Assembly (NCBI RefSeq): GCF_023276435.1
Contig: NZ_JALLPO010000013.1
Location: forward strand, 124,001-188,000
Direction: 5' to 3'
Origin: Sphaerisporangium perillae
Lineage (GTDB): Bacteria; Actinomycetota; Actinomycetes; Streptosporangiales; Streptosporangiaceae
Length of the DNA: 64,000 bases
Below are positions 33,906 through 43,141 of the stretch, in pieces. The number at the start of each line of letters is the position of its first letter. Position 1 is the first letter of the stretch. The translations under genes were made by a program, and so were the position numbers. Below the pieces are notes generated by a model. The model saw only the letters and a program-made list of their open reading frames with translations, did no database searches and was not told where the DNA came from.

Positions 33906-35734
33906 GAACCCTCCTTGCGTGAAGAGACGATGACCTCGCCGGGCGGCGCGTCGCGGTAGAGAAGGCCGACCAGTTCTGCTCGTTGAGCCAGCACTCGCCG
34001 CTGATTCACATAGCCCTTGTCGGTGATCTCACCGGCGTCCAGAGTGGCTGGACGTGCCATGACCAGGAGCCGTTGAATCCGCGACGCCGAGCCGGCACTG
34101 GCGTTCAGCTCGCCCAGGATCGGCGCCAGGTACGCGGCCAGCTCGGCGGAATACAAGACCTCGCCCTGGGTGTCTGGGAGCTCGCCGAGCACGCGGCCGG
34201 CCTCGGTGGCATTGAGCCAGGCCAGGGCGCACACGTCGCCACGGTTCTCTCCGACTATGACGGCGTCGGAGAGAACCGGCGCGGCCGACAGGAGCGCGGT
34301 GCGCAGCGAGCCCACGCGTACGAAGGTGCCGGTGGACAACTTGAAGTCCTCGGCGAGGCGCCCGCGGAACAGCAGCCCCGCATTGGGGTCGGCCGGATCG
34401 GCGAAGCTCACCGCATCCCCGGGGCAGTAGAAGCCCTCCTCGTCGAAGGCCGCGTCGGACAGATCCGGGCGGCGGTGGTAACCCGGCGTGATCAGCTTGC
34501 CCCGTACGCGAATCTCATAACTGTCCTCGTCGGCCGGAACGAGCTTGAGCGTCACACCCGGCAGCGGAACGCCGATGCAGCGCGCGTCGGTGTAGTCGAA
34601 GTGGGCCGTGGTGGCCGCCGGCGCCGTCTCCGTCGTGCCCCAAGATCCGGTCACCGGAATGTCTCGTCCGGTGGCCTCCCGGGCAAGCACCTTCAGCCGA
34701 TGCCGCAGCGTGGACGGCAGCGCCGCCGCCGCGTTGAACAGCAGGCGGATACGGTCGAAGAACCGCTCGGCAAGATCGTGGTCCCGCTCCAATGCAGGAA
34801 CGAGCTGCGCCCAGCCGGATGGCACGTTGAACGCCAGCGTGGGTGATACGTCCCGATAGTTGGCCAGGCTCCTGGCCAGCAGTCCGGGGGTCGGGCGTCC
34901 ATCGTCGATGTGGAGAGTGCCACCGTTGGCCAGCACCATGTTTACGTTGTGATTGCCGCCGAAGGTGTGGCTCCACGGTAACCAGTCCACGAGCACGGGT
35001 CGCTCCCCCGTCAGGAACGGCCAGACCTGCCGCATCATCTGCTGATTGGCGCACAACATGCCGTGGGTGGTGATGACACCCTTCGGCATCCCCGTCGAGC
35101 CGGAGGTGAACAAGATCTTGGCAACGGTGTCATCGGCGATCTGCGCACCGGCGTCCGCCACCTCCCTGCCGGGCGCCGTCGAGAGCAACGCGTCCAGTGA
35201 GTGCTCAGCCGGGCCGCCCACCGCGGAAATCAGCATCGGGTCGCCGCCCAGCGCCGACACCGCGGGACGGAACGGCTCGACGTCCTCGGCGTACACCGCG
35301 CCCGGCCGTACGAGTTCGCCGATCATCTTGATTCGGGCGTGGTCACGGCTCTGCAGCGAGTACGCCACACTGATCGGTACCACCGGGATACCGGCGGTCA
35401 TCGCGCCGAGCGTCATCAGCAGATGCCCGACGGAGTTGCCGGACAGGACCATCAGCGGCCGCTCGCTCGACAGGCCTCGCTCGTGCAGTGCCTGCCCTAT
35501 CGAGTCGGCGGCGGCGAGCGCCTGGCTGTACGTCTTGCCCCACCACGTCCCGTCCGGCCCGCGCTGGGCGACGAGCATTTGCTCGGGGTCGAGCGCGGCC
35601 CACCCCCGTAGCATCTCGACGACGCCGCCGGGGCTGGGCTGCAGTGGCGTAGCCGACTCCAGCAGCACGCAGCCGTCCGCGCGGTCCCGGCGGACGATCG
35701 ACGGGCGTGAGTACAGGTGCGCTACTTTTTTCAT
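33902..35734 (-). CDS. Acyl-CoA ligase, feruloyl-CoA synthase-like
   Basis: 610 residues of the AMP-forming acyl-CoA synthetase family. P-loop-like motif TSGSTGMPKG (210-219), a GSWGTTETAPA motif near 370, and FYCPGDAV plus LLFRGRLAEDFKLSTGTFV further on. The overall pattern is closest to feruloyl-CoA synthases that act on aromatic acids. In an apc-type operon this position is held by benzoylacetate-CoA ligase (bal), so activation of a beta-keto aryl acid is the likely role. It overlaps the thiolase gene and follows a strong hairpin. Confidence 0.85.
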   Translation of the reverse strand: MKKVAHLYSRPSIVRRDRADGCVLLESATPLQPSPGGVVEMLRGWAALDPEQMLVAQRGPDGTWWGKTYSQALAAADSIGQALHERGLSSERPLMVLSGNSVGHLLMTLGAMTAGIPVVPISVAYSLQSRDHARIKMIGELVRPGAVYAEDVEPFRPAVSALGGDPMLISAVGGPAEHSLDALLSTAPGREVADAGAQIADDTVAKILFTSGSTGMPKGVITTHGMLCANQQMMRQVWPFLTGERPVLVDWLPWSHTFGGNHNVNMVLANGGTLHIDDGRPTPGLLARSLANYRDVSPTLAFNVPSGWAQLVPALERDHDLAERFFDRIRLLFNAAAALPSTLRHRLKVLAREATGRDIPVTGSWGTTETAPAATTAHFDYTDARCIGVPLPGVTLKLVPADEDSYEIRVRGKLITPGYHRRPDLSDAAFDEEGFYCPGDAVSFADPADPNAGLLFRGRLAEDFKLSTGTFVRVGSLRTALLSAAPVLSDAVIVGENRGDVCALAWLNATEAGRVLGELPDTQGEVLYSAELAAYLAPILGELNASAGSASRIQRLLVMARPATLDAGEITDKGYVNQRRVLAQRAELVGLLYRDAPPGEVIVSSRKEGS

Positions 35735-35768
35735 GGCTACGACTCCTCGGGCTCGGGAGAGCCTTGGT

Positions 35769-35799
35769 GGGCGGCGACCGGTCCGGACGGTCGCCGCCC
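35769..35799 (-). promoter_or_regulatory. Strong intercistronic hairpin
   Basis: A perfect 12-bp stem (GGGCGGCGACCG and CGGTCGCCGCCC) with a 7-base loop, in the 96-base gap between the 226-residue protein gene and the CoA-ligase gene. No T-run follows on the minus strand. It may set different transcript levels or mRNA stability for carboxylase and ligase/thiolase parts. Confidence 0.6.
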
Positions 35800-35830
35800 C
35801 CTCGTATACGGAAGGGGACGAACGGGGCGG

Positions 35831-36511
35831 TCAGCCGCGTACGGCGTTGATCCAGTCCCGCAGCACTTCGATGTCGGTGTGACGGGAGAGTTGCCGGTCC
35901 GTCACGGTGACCCCGCGTCCCGCACCCGGCGTGTCCAGCGAGACGACGGTGGCCGCGGCCAGCCCATACCGGGTGACCGGGTGGCACAGTGCCAGTGCCT
36001 GGTGGAAGCGCGCGACATTGGCCAGGGTCGACAGGCCGGCGCCGGAGGGTTCGGCGTGGTCGCCGATCAGGATGACGTCCGCTCCGGCGGCCAGGAACCT
36101 CCTTCCCAGCGCCAGTACGGCGTCGGCTGCGGCGTCGGGTCCGGCCGCGCAGCAATCCATGATCGCGGCAGGGCCGGGCAACTCCGCGACCAGCGCGATC
36201 CGGTCCCCCGCCGAGGCGCGCAGCCGGCGGGTCGCTTCGAGGGCGACGTCGAGCTGCTCGCTGGAGAGGAGTCGCGCCGTGTCGGGGCAGCCGACCAGGA
36301 GCACCTCGGGGGCGGTGACGGGCACGCCGTCCGGATCCACCGCTTCGGTCAGATCCCGCAGTGCGTTGGCGAGATGGGTGGGGTCGTAGACGAAGTCCTC
36401 GGCGTCGCGTTCCTGGATACGAGCCGCCACTTGCAGTGCCAGGGGAATGGCGAGCACGCCGCCCTCTTGACCGGCAAGCAGCGCCCGTACCGCATTGCGA
36501 GGGGTAGTCAC
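35831..36511 (-). CDS. Unidentified protein in the ketone carboxylase operon (ApcE position)
   Basis: 226 residues. It looks like part of an alpha/beta barrel: EVLLVGCPDTARLLS, AGDRIALVAELPGPAAIMDC, ADVILIGDHAEPSGAG. The pattern vaguely recalls URO-D/CmuA-like barrels, but I would not assign it. It lies between the HyuB-type subunit and the CoA ligase, the place of apcE in the Aromatoleum operon as I remember it, although ApcE is larger (about 34 kDa). The gap to the HyuB gene is 4 bases, so it is co-translated. Confidence 0.6.
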   Translation of the reverse strand: MTTPRNAVRALLAGQEGGVLAIPLALQVAARIQERDAEDFVYDPTHLANALRDLTEAVDPDGVPVTAPEVLLVGCPDTARLLSSEQLDVALEATRRLRASAGDRIALVAELPGPAAIMDCCAAGPDAAADAVLALGRRFLAAGADVILIGDHAEPSGAGLSTLANVARFHQALALCHPVTRYGLAAATVVSLDTPGAGRGVTVTDRQLSRHTDIEVLRDWINAVRG

Positions 36512-36515
36512 CGGA

Positions 36516-38570
36516 TCACATCCGGATCAGCGGGGTGACGACCGAGCCGTCGGGCCAGGAGCCGAAGAACTCTAGGATCTCCTCCGGCGGCTTGCGCTGA
36601 GACCAGTCGGCCTCGAACTCCTCGTAAGGCCGGCCCCGCTCCAGCCGGGCCGCGATCATGCTCTCCCGGCTCGCCCGGGTGGCCTCGTCGTCGACCCGGC
36701 CGCTGACCGGGTCGATCGCGACGCCGTAGATGTCGCGGGCCACATGGACGGAGACCAGGTTCTTGGTGACGTCGGCTGCCACGGAAGCCGGATCGCGGGC
36801 GAGCGGATCGCCGTACCCCGTACCTCCGGTCGACAGGCCGACGATGATGCTCTGCCCACCCGGCACCGGGTGCACCGCGCTGCCGTAGGGCCCGGACACG
36901 ACGGTGCCGCCGAACTCGCCCCGCAGCAGTGCCTCCAGCGTCAGAGTTCCTGTCTTGGCCGAGGCCATCGCCTCGGCGACGTCGATGCCGTCAAGCCTGA
37001 TGCCGGGCACGGTGGGCGGGGCGTACCCGCCGAAGAGTGGCTGCGGCGTCTGGATGACGGAGTTGTCGGCGATCGCCATCTGGAACAGCATCGGCACGTG
37101 GTGGGTGACCCACAACTGGGCCGTTCCGACCCCTCCGCGGTGCTTGCCGTGCCCGCCGCTGTCCTTCCAGTGCGAGGAGAACGGGATCAGCATGGGGAAC
37201 TCGTTCTCCATGCTCTCCACGTCCGGGGCGCGACCGAACGCGCACCATGGGAAGCCGTAGGCGTCCATGCCGTCGCTGGTGGCCCGGGCGCCCTGGCCCT
37301 CGGTGTTGATCGGATAGGCGATCATGTCGGCAAAGTTGGCACCCCACTGGCTGACTCCGGCGAGCACGATGGCGTTGCCGCCGTTGCCCTGACTGGCGGC
37401 CACCTGCTTCCACTCGTCGGAGCCGAATCTGGCACGGCTGATGCAGTTGGCCACGGCGCTCATGGCGCCGGTCGCCGCCATCACCGAGCAGGACGTGGCG
37501 GCCCGCGCGTCGGGCGAGAGGATCGAGTTCGGCGGGAAGACGAAGTCGATCGGCTCGAAGGTGGCCGAGCTGACCGGCAGGTCGTGGAAGACGTACTCGT
37601 AGATGTAGTTGGCCATGTGGCCGATGACGGCCTGCGGGTGGGCGTTGTAGCTCGACGGGGTCTCCGGGCTGGTGCCGGTGAAGTCGAACAGCAGGTGGTC
37701 GCCCTTCTTGATCATCGTCATCGCGCAGTTGCGGATGAGGCCGGGAGCCAGCCCGGCCGCGTCGCTGAAGGTCACCGTCCGGTAGGTGCCATCGGGCCAG
37801 TGAGCGATGCGCTTGCGGGCGCCCGCCTCTGCTTCGTCGAGCATCCGGCGCATAAGCCCGACCACGAAGTCCTTGCCCTCGCGGGCGATCATCTCCAGCA
37901 GCCGCACCCGCACCCGGTCGGCTGTGGTCGCACGGGCCCGCATGTCCACCGTGACGTTGGCCTCGGCGCGGATGCCGAAGGCGGCGAACATCTCCAGGAC
38001 ATCGGTGTTGATCTGAAAGTCGGTTCCGACGCGCATGGGCGGCAGGTTCATGCCCTCCTGGAACCGGGCGGTGGCCGCCAGCGGCATCCCACCCGGCTCC
38101 ACCGCGCCGGTCTCGGTGGTGTGGGACAGCGCCGCCGTCCACGCCACCAGCTCGCCTTCGAAGAACACCGGCATGATCGCAACTTGGTCGGGGTTGTGGA
38201 TTCCGCCGTAGAGCGCGTCGTTGGTATACCAGATGTCCCCGTCGTTGATCCCGGGGTTCTTCGAGTGCCGGGACAGGATGTACTTGATGACGATCGGGGG
38301 GATGACCGCGTGCAGGTAGGTGCCCGCCGAGGCGTTTACCAGATCGCCGGCCGCGTTGAAGATCGCCACGATCGAGTCGCCGGCCACGCCCATGGACGAC
38401 CGGGACGAGCGCATGAAGATCTCGTATCCCTCGTCGAGAATGTCGGCGGTACGCTGCACCCCGATCTCGTAGTCGCCGGGTCGCAGCGAGTCGGCGCAGG
38501 CGCGCTCGTACGCGCTGGGAGCGGAGACCTTCAGTGCCGCGAGCTTCTCCTCCAGTGTCGGGTGGCTCAT
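36516..38570 (-). CDS. HyuB-type carboxylase subunit (ApcD-like)
   Basis: 684 residues, full length for the hydantoinase B/oxoprolinase family. Conserved pieces: LDEGYEIFMRSSRSSMGV, GDLVNASAGTYLH, GDIWYTNDALYGGIHNPDQ, FDFTGTSPETPSSYNAH and GGHGKHRGGVG. Members form the carboxylating or ring-opening half of ATP-dependent hydantoinases, acetone and acetophenone carboxylases. The start overlaps the HyuA stop as ATGA. Its estimated mass (about 75 kDa) fits ApcD. Confidence 0.87.
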   Translation of the reverse strand: MSHPTLEEKLAALKVSAPSAYERACADSLRPGDYEIGVQRTADILDEGYEIFMRSSRSSMGVAGDSIVAIFNAAGDLVNASAGTYLHAVIPPIVIKYILSRHSKNPGINDGDIWYTNDALYGGIHNPDQVAIMPVFFEGELVAWTAALSHTTETGAVEPGGMPLAATARFQEGMNLPPMRVGTDFQINTDVLEMFAAFGIRAEANVTVDMRARATTADRVRVRLLEMIAREGKDFVVGLMRRMLDEAEAGARKRIAHWPDGTYRTVTFSDAAGLAPGLIRNCAMTMIKKGDHLLFDFTGTSPETPSSYNAHPQAVIGHMANYIYEYVFHDLPVSSATFEPIDFVFPPNSILSPDARAATSCSVMAATGAMSAVANCISRARFGSDEWKQVAASQGNGGNAIVLAGVSQWGANFADMIAYPINTEGQGARATSDGMDAYGFPWCAFGRAPDVESMENEFPMLIPFSSHWKDSGGHGKHRGGVGTAQLWVTHHVPMLFQMAIADNSVIQTPQPLFGGYAPPTVPGIRLDGIDVAEAMASAKTGTLTLEALLRGEFGGTVVSGPYGSAVHPVPGGQSIIVGLSTGGTGYGDPLARDPASVAADVTKNLVSVHVARDIYGVAIDPVSGRVDDEATRASRESMIAARLERGRPYEEFEADWSQRKPPEEILEFFGSWPDGSVVTPLIRM

Positions 38571-40699
38571 CGCCCGCCCTCCTTCTCGATGACGCCGAGT
38601 GCGTGCTGGTCGATGCTCATTTGCTGGCCGGGCGGAACGACGATCGTCGAGTACTCCATCTCGACGATCGCCGGGCCAGTGACGACATTGCCCGGCCGGA
38701 GTGCGTCGAAGGCGAAGACCTCGGTATCGCGCCGTTCGCCGAGTTCGGGCCAGTACGCCGGTCTGGCGCCGGAACGGGCCGCCGACGGGTCGGCGGCTTC
38801 GAGTGGATAGGTGGGCAGATCGAGCTTCTCGGTGAGAACGGTGGCCTTGAGGACGATGGCGTCGAGGTAGACCCCGCCGGGCCGGTTCACCACATGAGGG
38901 CTGAAGGCGTCGGCGAACTCCTTTTCGAACTCCTCGTACACGAGGCGGGCGTCGTCATCGGACTCTATGGTGATGACCGGCGAAGAGACTCGCTTGACCT
39001 GCACCAGCCCGCCGTACAGCATGTCGAGTTCGACGCTGAAGACGGTCTCACGGTCGCTCAGCCCCTCGGCCTCCAGATCCTTTCGTGCGCGCCGCATCAG
39101 CTCCTCAACCCGGGCGTTGAACGCCTCCAGGTCGATCACGATCTCCTCGGTGACGGGCGCCATGAACTGCATACGGCCGCTCTGTTCGTAGACGTGCATG
39201 ATGTCCATGACGGAGCTGCCCAGCGCCGAGAAGACCGGAGCCTGCGGGAAGATCACCGCGGTGGGCACGTCGGCACGGTAGCCCGCCACGTGCGTAGGCC
39301 CGCCACCGCCGAAGGCGAACAGGACGAAGTCCTCCGGGTGGTAGCCGCGCAGGTGGACCTCACGCTTGATCGCCGAGGCCATGTTCTGCTCGACGATGCG
39401 GCGGACGAGGGCGGCCGCCTCGTCCACGGTCACGCCGAGCGGATCGGCGATCTTCGTACGGATCGCTTCTACAGCCTTGTCCCTGTTCAGGGGCATGTTG
39501 CCGCCGAAGTACCCATCCGGGGAGATGTAGCCGAGAACGACGTCGGCGTCGGTGACGGTGGGCTCGGTACCGCCCAGGTCGTAGCAGACCGGACCCGGGT
39601 AGGACCCGGCGCTGCGCGGCCCCACCTCCAGGCGGCCGCCGAGCAGGTCGTTGATCCAGGCGATTGAGCCGCCCCCCGCACCCATGGTGGTCGTCTGCAG
39701 CATCGAGATGCCGACCATCCATCGATCGATGATCGGCCGGAACTCGTACGACCGGACTGACGCGTCCACCACCATGCCGACGTCGAAGCTGGTACCGCCG
39801 ACGTCCGAGGCGATCACGTTGCGGTAGCCGAGTGCCTTGCCGATGTGGAAGGAACCCATCAAGCCGGAGACCGGTCCGCCGTTGAAGGTCCGGCTGGCGG
39901 TGGTCTTGAAGATCTCCGCACTGCCGCCGGTATTGTGGGTGAGCAGGAACGTGCCCCGGTAACCGTTCTCCCGCAACTGGTCCCAGGTGGTCTCCAGCTC
40001 GAATTTGATGCTGGTCTGCAGATAGGCGTCCAGCACGGCGGTCATGGTCCGCTCGTACTCGCCGACCTTGCCGACAACCTCGTGCGACAGGACCACCGGC
40101 AGATAGCCGACGTGGTAGCTCTTGTACTCCTCGCGGATGATCCGGCGGATCACCCGCTCGTGCTCCGGGTTGGCGAACGACCACAGCAGCGACACGGCGA
40201 TGGCGCGGGCTCCCCGGTCGACGAGGTCGCGCAGCTTGGCGCGCACGTCGTCCTCGTCCAGCGCCCGGATCACGTTCCCGGCCGAGTCGATCCGCTCGGC
40301 CACGCCGACGATCATGTCGCGCCGCACCAGTGGCTCGGGCTTGCGCTGCACGGCCAGATTGCGGCGCTCGCCGATACGCGTTCCGTCGGTCCACTGGGCG
40401 CCGCGGCCGATGAGGATCGCGTCCTCGTGGCCCTCGGTGGTGATCAGACCAAGCCTGGGCCCCTTCCGCTCGATCAGCCGGTTCATCGCCACCGTCGTGG
40501 AGTACCGGACGATCTCGATGTGCGGCAGCACCTCCTGTAGCGGGCGACCGAGCTGAGCGGCCCCGGCGTGCAACACGTTGAGGAAGCCGACCGACAGGTC
40601 GTAGGGCGTGGTGGGCGACTTGGCAACGACCCGCCGGTCGTCCCAGGTCAGCACCATGTCGGTGAAGGTGCCGCCCACATCGATGTCGATCGCCTTCAT
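38567..40699 (-). CDS. HyuA-type carboxylase subunit 2 (ApcC-like)
   Basis: 710 residues from ATG 40699, which overlaps the small-subunit stop. ASKHA-type ATP-binding blocks: DIDVGGTFTDMV at the start, YSTTVAMNRLIERKGPRLGL, NVIASDVGGTSFDVGMV and FAFGGGGPTHVAGY. The family phosphorylates the substrate or carboxyl group with ATP. It is a paralog of the HyuA gene at 41081; two HyuA-type subunits in one operon is a trait of acetophenone carboxylase (ApcA and ApcC), not of acetone carboxylase. Confidence 0.87.
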   Translation of the reverse strand: MKAIDIDVGGTFTDMVLTWDDRRVVAKSPTTPYDLSVGFLNVLHAGAAQLGRPLQEVLPHIEIVRYSTTVAMNRLIERKGPRLGLITTEGHEDAILIGRGAQWTDGTRIGERRNLAVQRKPEPLVRRDMIVGVAERIDSAGNVIRALDEDDVRAKLRDLVDRGARAIAVSLLWSFANPEHERVIRRIIREEYKSYHVGYLPVVLSHEVVGKVGEYERTMTAVLDAYLQTSIKFELETTWDQLRENGYRGTFLLTHNTGGSAEIFKTTASRTFNGGPVSGLMGSFHIGKALGYRNVIASDVGGTSFDVGMVVDASVRSYEFRPIIDRWMVGISMLQTTTMGAGGGSIAWINDLLGGRLEVGPRSAGSYPGPVCYDLGGTEPTVTDADVVLGYISPDGYFGGNMPLNRDKAVEAIRTKIADPLGVTVDEAAALVRRIVEQNMASAIKREVHLRGYHPEDFVLFAFGGGGPTHVAGYRADVPTAVIFPQAPVFSALGSSVMDIMHVYEQSGRMQFMAPVTEEIVIDLEAFNARVEELMRRARKDLEAEGLSDRETVFSVELDMLYGGLVQVKRVSSPVITIESDDDARLVYEEFEKEFADAFSPHVVNRPGGVYLDAIVLKATVLTEKLDLPTYPLEAADPSAARSGARPAYWPELGERRDTEVFAFDALRPGNVVTGPAIVEMEYSTIVVPPGQQMSIDQHALGVIEKEGGR

Positions 40700-41070
40700 C
40701 GGGTCGCCTCCAGCTTGCCGTGCTCGTCGATGCGAACCGCGCCCGAAGCGAGCCGGGCCATGATGGCGTCGACGTCCAGCGCGGTGTCCTGGGTCAGGGG
40801 GTGGCCGGGGGGCAGGTATTCGGTTTCCACCTGCCTTCCGCAACCGGGGCAGTAGAACTCGACGATGCGGATCCAGTCGCCGTTGGGCGCGAAGGTGTAC
40901 GCGCCCTCCAGCACCGGCGGATGCACCTCGCGGGGATCGCGTTCGGCCACCAGGAGGCCGCGCTTGTAGTCCGAGCGCAGCGGCCCGAAGTCGTGCCCGC
41001 ACTCGTGGCAGTGCCAGCGTTCGGTGTCCAGGTCGGCATCGAGATACTCGCCGACGTGCAGTCTGGGCAT
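40696..41070 (-). CDS. Small zinc-ribbon carboxylase subunit (ApcB/AcxC-like)
   Basis: 124 residues, about 14 kDa. Two CxxC pairs, CHEC and CPGC, about 50 residues apart, would bind a metal; around them are GHDFGPLRSDYKRG, LVAERDPREVHPP and EFYCPGCGRQVETEY. The sequence style is that of the gamma subunit of acetone carboxylase and the 15-kDa ApcB. It lies between the two HyuA genes, 10 bases from the first and overlapping the second. Confidence 0.75.
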   Translation of the reverse strand: MPRLHVGEYLDADLDTERWHCHECGHDFGPLRSDYKRGLLVAERDPREVHPPVLEGAYTFAPNGDWIRIVEFYCPGCGRQVETEYLPPGHPLTQDTALDVDAIMARLASGAVRIDEHGKLEATR

Positions 41071-41080
41071 GTCTCGTCTC

Positions 41081-42970
41081 CTACTCGCGGGTCAGGGACG
41101 CATCGCCGAACGCGTCTGTGGACAGGGACCAGCCGCGGGTGACCAGCCAGGTGTAACTGCCGCCGTCGACCAGCAGCGGCCCGGTCAGGTCGACGCTGGC
41201 CAGTTCGACGCCGTCGTAAGTGGCCAGCGAACCGTCGGCGCCGAAAGGCGAGGGCCGGCCTCCGGTCGCCTCGGTCTCGCCCGGTCCGTCGATTTCCGAC
41301 TGCCGCAGCCTTGGCAGCGGATGGCGTGCGGTGAGTCGGACGAGCGTCGGCTCGCCGTCGTGCGGTGCGGGCGGCAGCTCGCCTTCCCCCTGTACCGCGC
41401 CCTTCGCTGACCTGACGTCCCAGTGGAGGAACGCGACGGAGGGGTCGAATCCCTCGGCCCGCAGGTCCCGGCGCGCCTGGTCCGCCAGGTGTGCGCCGAC
41501 GCTTTCCAGGTGCCCGCGGTCGGTCAGGGCCGACTCGTAAACATGCACCACATCGGAGATGGCCGAGCCGTAGGCCGAGTAGACGTGCCCGTAGCGGAAG
41601 AACCTCGCGTTGCGGGCACCGAGCCGTTCGGCGACGGCGGTGACGAACAACGGGCCGTTGCCTCCGTAAGCGTAGATGACGCAGTCGGCCGGATCCCAGC
41701 CCGCCTCTTCGGCGGTCCCCCTGGCGAGTTGGGCGACGGCGTCCCAGGCGGCCTCGACGACAGCCTGGGCGGCGGCCGGCGGGGCCAGCCCGAGCGGCGT
41801 GCCGACGTGCTTGTCGAGCGCGGTCCGGGCGCGGTCGGCGTCGAGGACGCGTTTGCCTCCCAGGAAGGCGGTTGGTGAGATGAACCCGCACAGAAAGAAC
41901 GCGTCGGTGACCGTGGCGTTGCGGCCGCCGAGCCCATAGCAGGCCGGTCCCGGCGCGGCGCCCATGCTGTCGGGGCCGAGCACGACCCGGCCGTCGGTCA
42001 CCCGGGCGACGCTGCCCCCGCCCAGGGCCATCGAGCGCAGCAACGGCATGTCCAGCCGCAGCGGAATGTCGAAGAGGTGGCCCGATTCCTTGGAGACCAC
42101 CTGGCCGGCCCGTACCGCGCTGGCCTTGGCGGTGGTGCCGCCCACGTCGATCGCGATGACCTTGTCGTCGCCGAACCTGCCCGCTGTGACCGCGCAGGCG
42201 TGCGTGCCGAACAGCGGCCCGGACTCGATGGTGTCGAACGCCTTGGTCTTGCCAATGCGCGCGACGCCTCCGTTGATGTGGCCGATCAGGACGTTTCCCT
42301 GCCAGCCGTGCTCGTCGCGGACGATCTCCTCGGCCCGGTAGAGCGAGGTGGCCAGGGCGGGGTGCACATAAGCGTTGATGAGAGAGGCGACGGTACGCGT
42401 GCTGTCGTCCGGGCGGAGCACCACGTCGCTACCGGCCAGCGCTGGGATAGAGCCGAGGAAGTGGTCCGGGTAGTCCTGCGCGATCATGTCGATGATGCGC
42501 CGTTCGGCTTGGCCGTCAGGGAAGGCGTCGCGCAGGCTGACGTTGATGCGGCGGATGCCCTTGTCCAGCAGTGATTTGATCGCCAGCCGCAGTTCGTGCT
42601 CGTCGGCGTCCGAGGGGATGCCGCTGATGTCCCCGGCCGAGACCAGCACGCCGACGACCGCCCGCGCGGCCTCCTCGTCGTACAGATCCTTCTCGTGGCC
42701 GGCGCTGACCAGCAGGCCGAGCTTGGGGCCGACCCGCTGGGCGAGGACGTTCGACGTGATGGTGGACGACCACCGGATCACCTCGACCCGGTCAAGGAAA
42801 GAGCGCAGGTCGGCAAAGCCGAACTCCCGCTGAGCCGCCTTGAGGATGTCCAGGAACGCGACCGTTACATCGTGGGGTGTCGTCTCGACCTTGAGCGCCA
42901 GGACCGTCCCGCCTCCGCAGACGAGGCCGTCGGTCATGGTGCCGCCGGTGTCGATGTCGACGTTGTACAT
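41081..42970 (-). CDS. HyuA-type carboxylase subunit 1 (ApcA-like)
   Basis: 629 residues from ATG 42970, preceded by GGAGGTGTTGGC, the best ribosome site of the operon. ASKHA blocks: VDIDTGGTMTDGLV, WSSTITSNVLAQRVGPKLGL, KVIAIDVGGTTAKASAVR and YAYGGNGPLFV. It is shorter than the second HyuA subunit and about 67 kDa, as expected for ApcA (about 70 kDa). It is the first structural gene after araC, and a perfect 10-bp hairpin lies just upstream of its ribosome site. Confidence 0.87.
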   Translation of the reverse strand: MYNVDIDTGGTMTDGLVCGGGTVLALKVETTPHDVTVAFLDILKAAQREFGFADLRSFLDRVEVIRWSSTITSNVLAQRVGPKLGLLVSAGHEKDLYDEEAARAVVGVLVSAGDISGIPSDADEHELRLAIKSLLDKGIRRINVSLRDAFPDGQAERRIIDMIAQDYPDHFLGSIPALAGSDVVLRPDDSTRTVASLINAYVHPALATSLYRAEEIVRDEHGWQGNVLIGHINGGVARIGKTKAFDTIESGPLFGTHACAVTAGRFGDDKVIAIDVGGTTAKASAVRAGQVVSKESGHLFDIPLRLDMPLLRSMALGGGSVARVTDGRVVLGPDSMGAAPGPACYGLGGRNATVTDAFFLCGFISPTAFLGGKRVLDADRARTALDKHVGTPLGLAPPAAAQAVVEAAWDAVAQLARGTAEEAGWDPADCVIYAYGGNGPLFVTAVAERLGARNARFFRYGHVYSAYGSAISDVVHVYESALTDRGHLESVGAHLADQARRDLRAEGFDPSVAFLHWDVRSAKGAVQGEGELPPAPHDGEPTLVRLTARHPLPRLRQSEIDGPGETEATGGRPSPFGADGSLATYDGVELASVDLTGPLLVDGGSYTWLVTRGWSLSTDAFGDASLTRE

Positions 42971-42991
42971 GCCAACACCTCCAATTCGAAC

Positions 42992-43014
42992 GTGAGCCGG
43001 CGAAGCCGGCTCAC
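42992..43014 (-). promoter_or_regulatory. Leader hairpin of the ketone carboxylase operon
   Basis: GTGAGCCGGC and GCCGGCTCAC form a perfect 10-bp stem with a GAA loop, about 10 bases upstream of the ribosome site of the first HyuA gene. It could end the araC transcript, protect the operon mRNA, or attenuate it. Confidence 0.55.
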
Positions 43015-43061
43015 CGCCGCGGTGTGACACACCCGACAGCGTCACGGAGATGTTCGACAAA

Positions 43062-43100
43062 TTACGCGTGTAACGTCAATGCTTCGTAGTGTTAACTACG
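43062..43100 (-). promoter_or_regulatory. Promoter/operator region of the carboxylase operon
   Basis: Two short palindromes lie in an AT-richer stretch: TTAC-GCGT-GTAA (43062-43073) and CGTAGT-GTTA-ACTACG (43085-43100). This is the only such stretch between araC and the first HyuA gene, so it is the likely control region. AraC proteins usually bind direct repeats, so the palindromes may serve another factor. Confidence 0.4.
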
Positions 43101-43141
43101 CCGGTCGCACAGAGGACTGCACGATCGGCACAGAACGTCGT

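Noticed and set aside
36744-38810. 688-residue open frame antisense to the HyuB and HyuA genes
   Set aside because: Runs across two real genes on the other strand, low-complexity Gly/Val/Arg composition, no domain.
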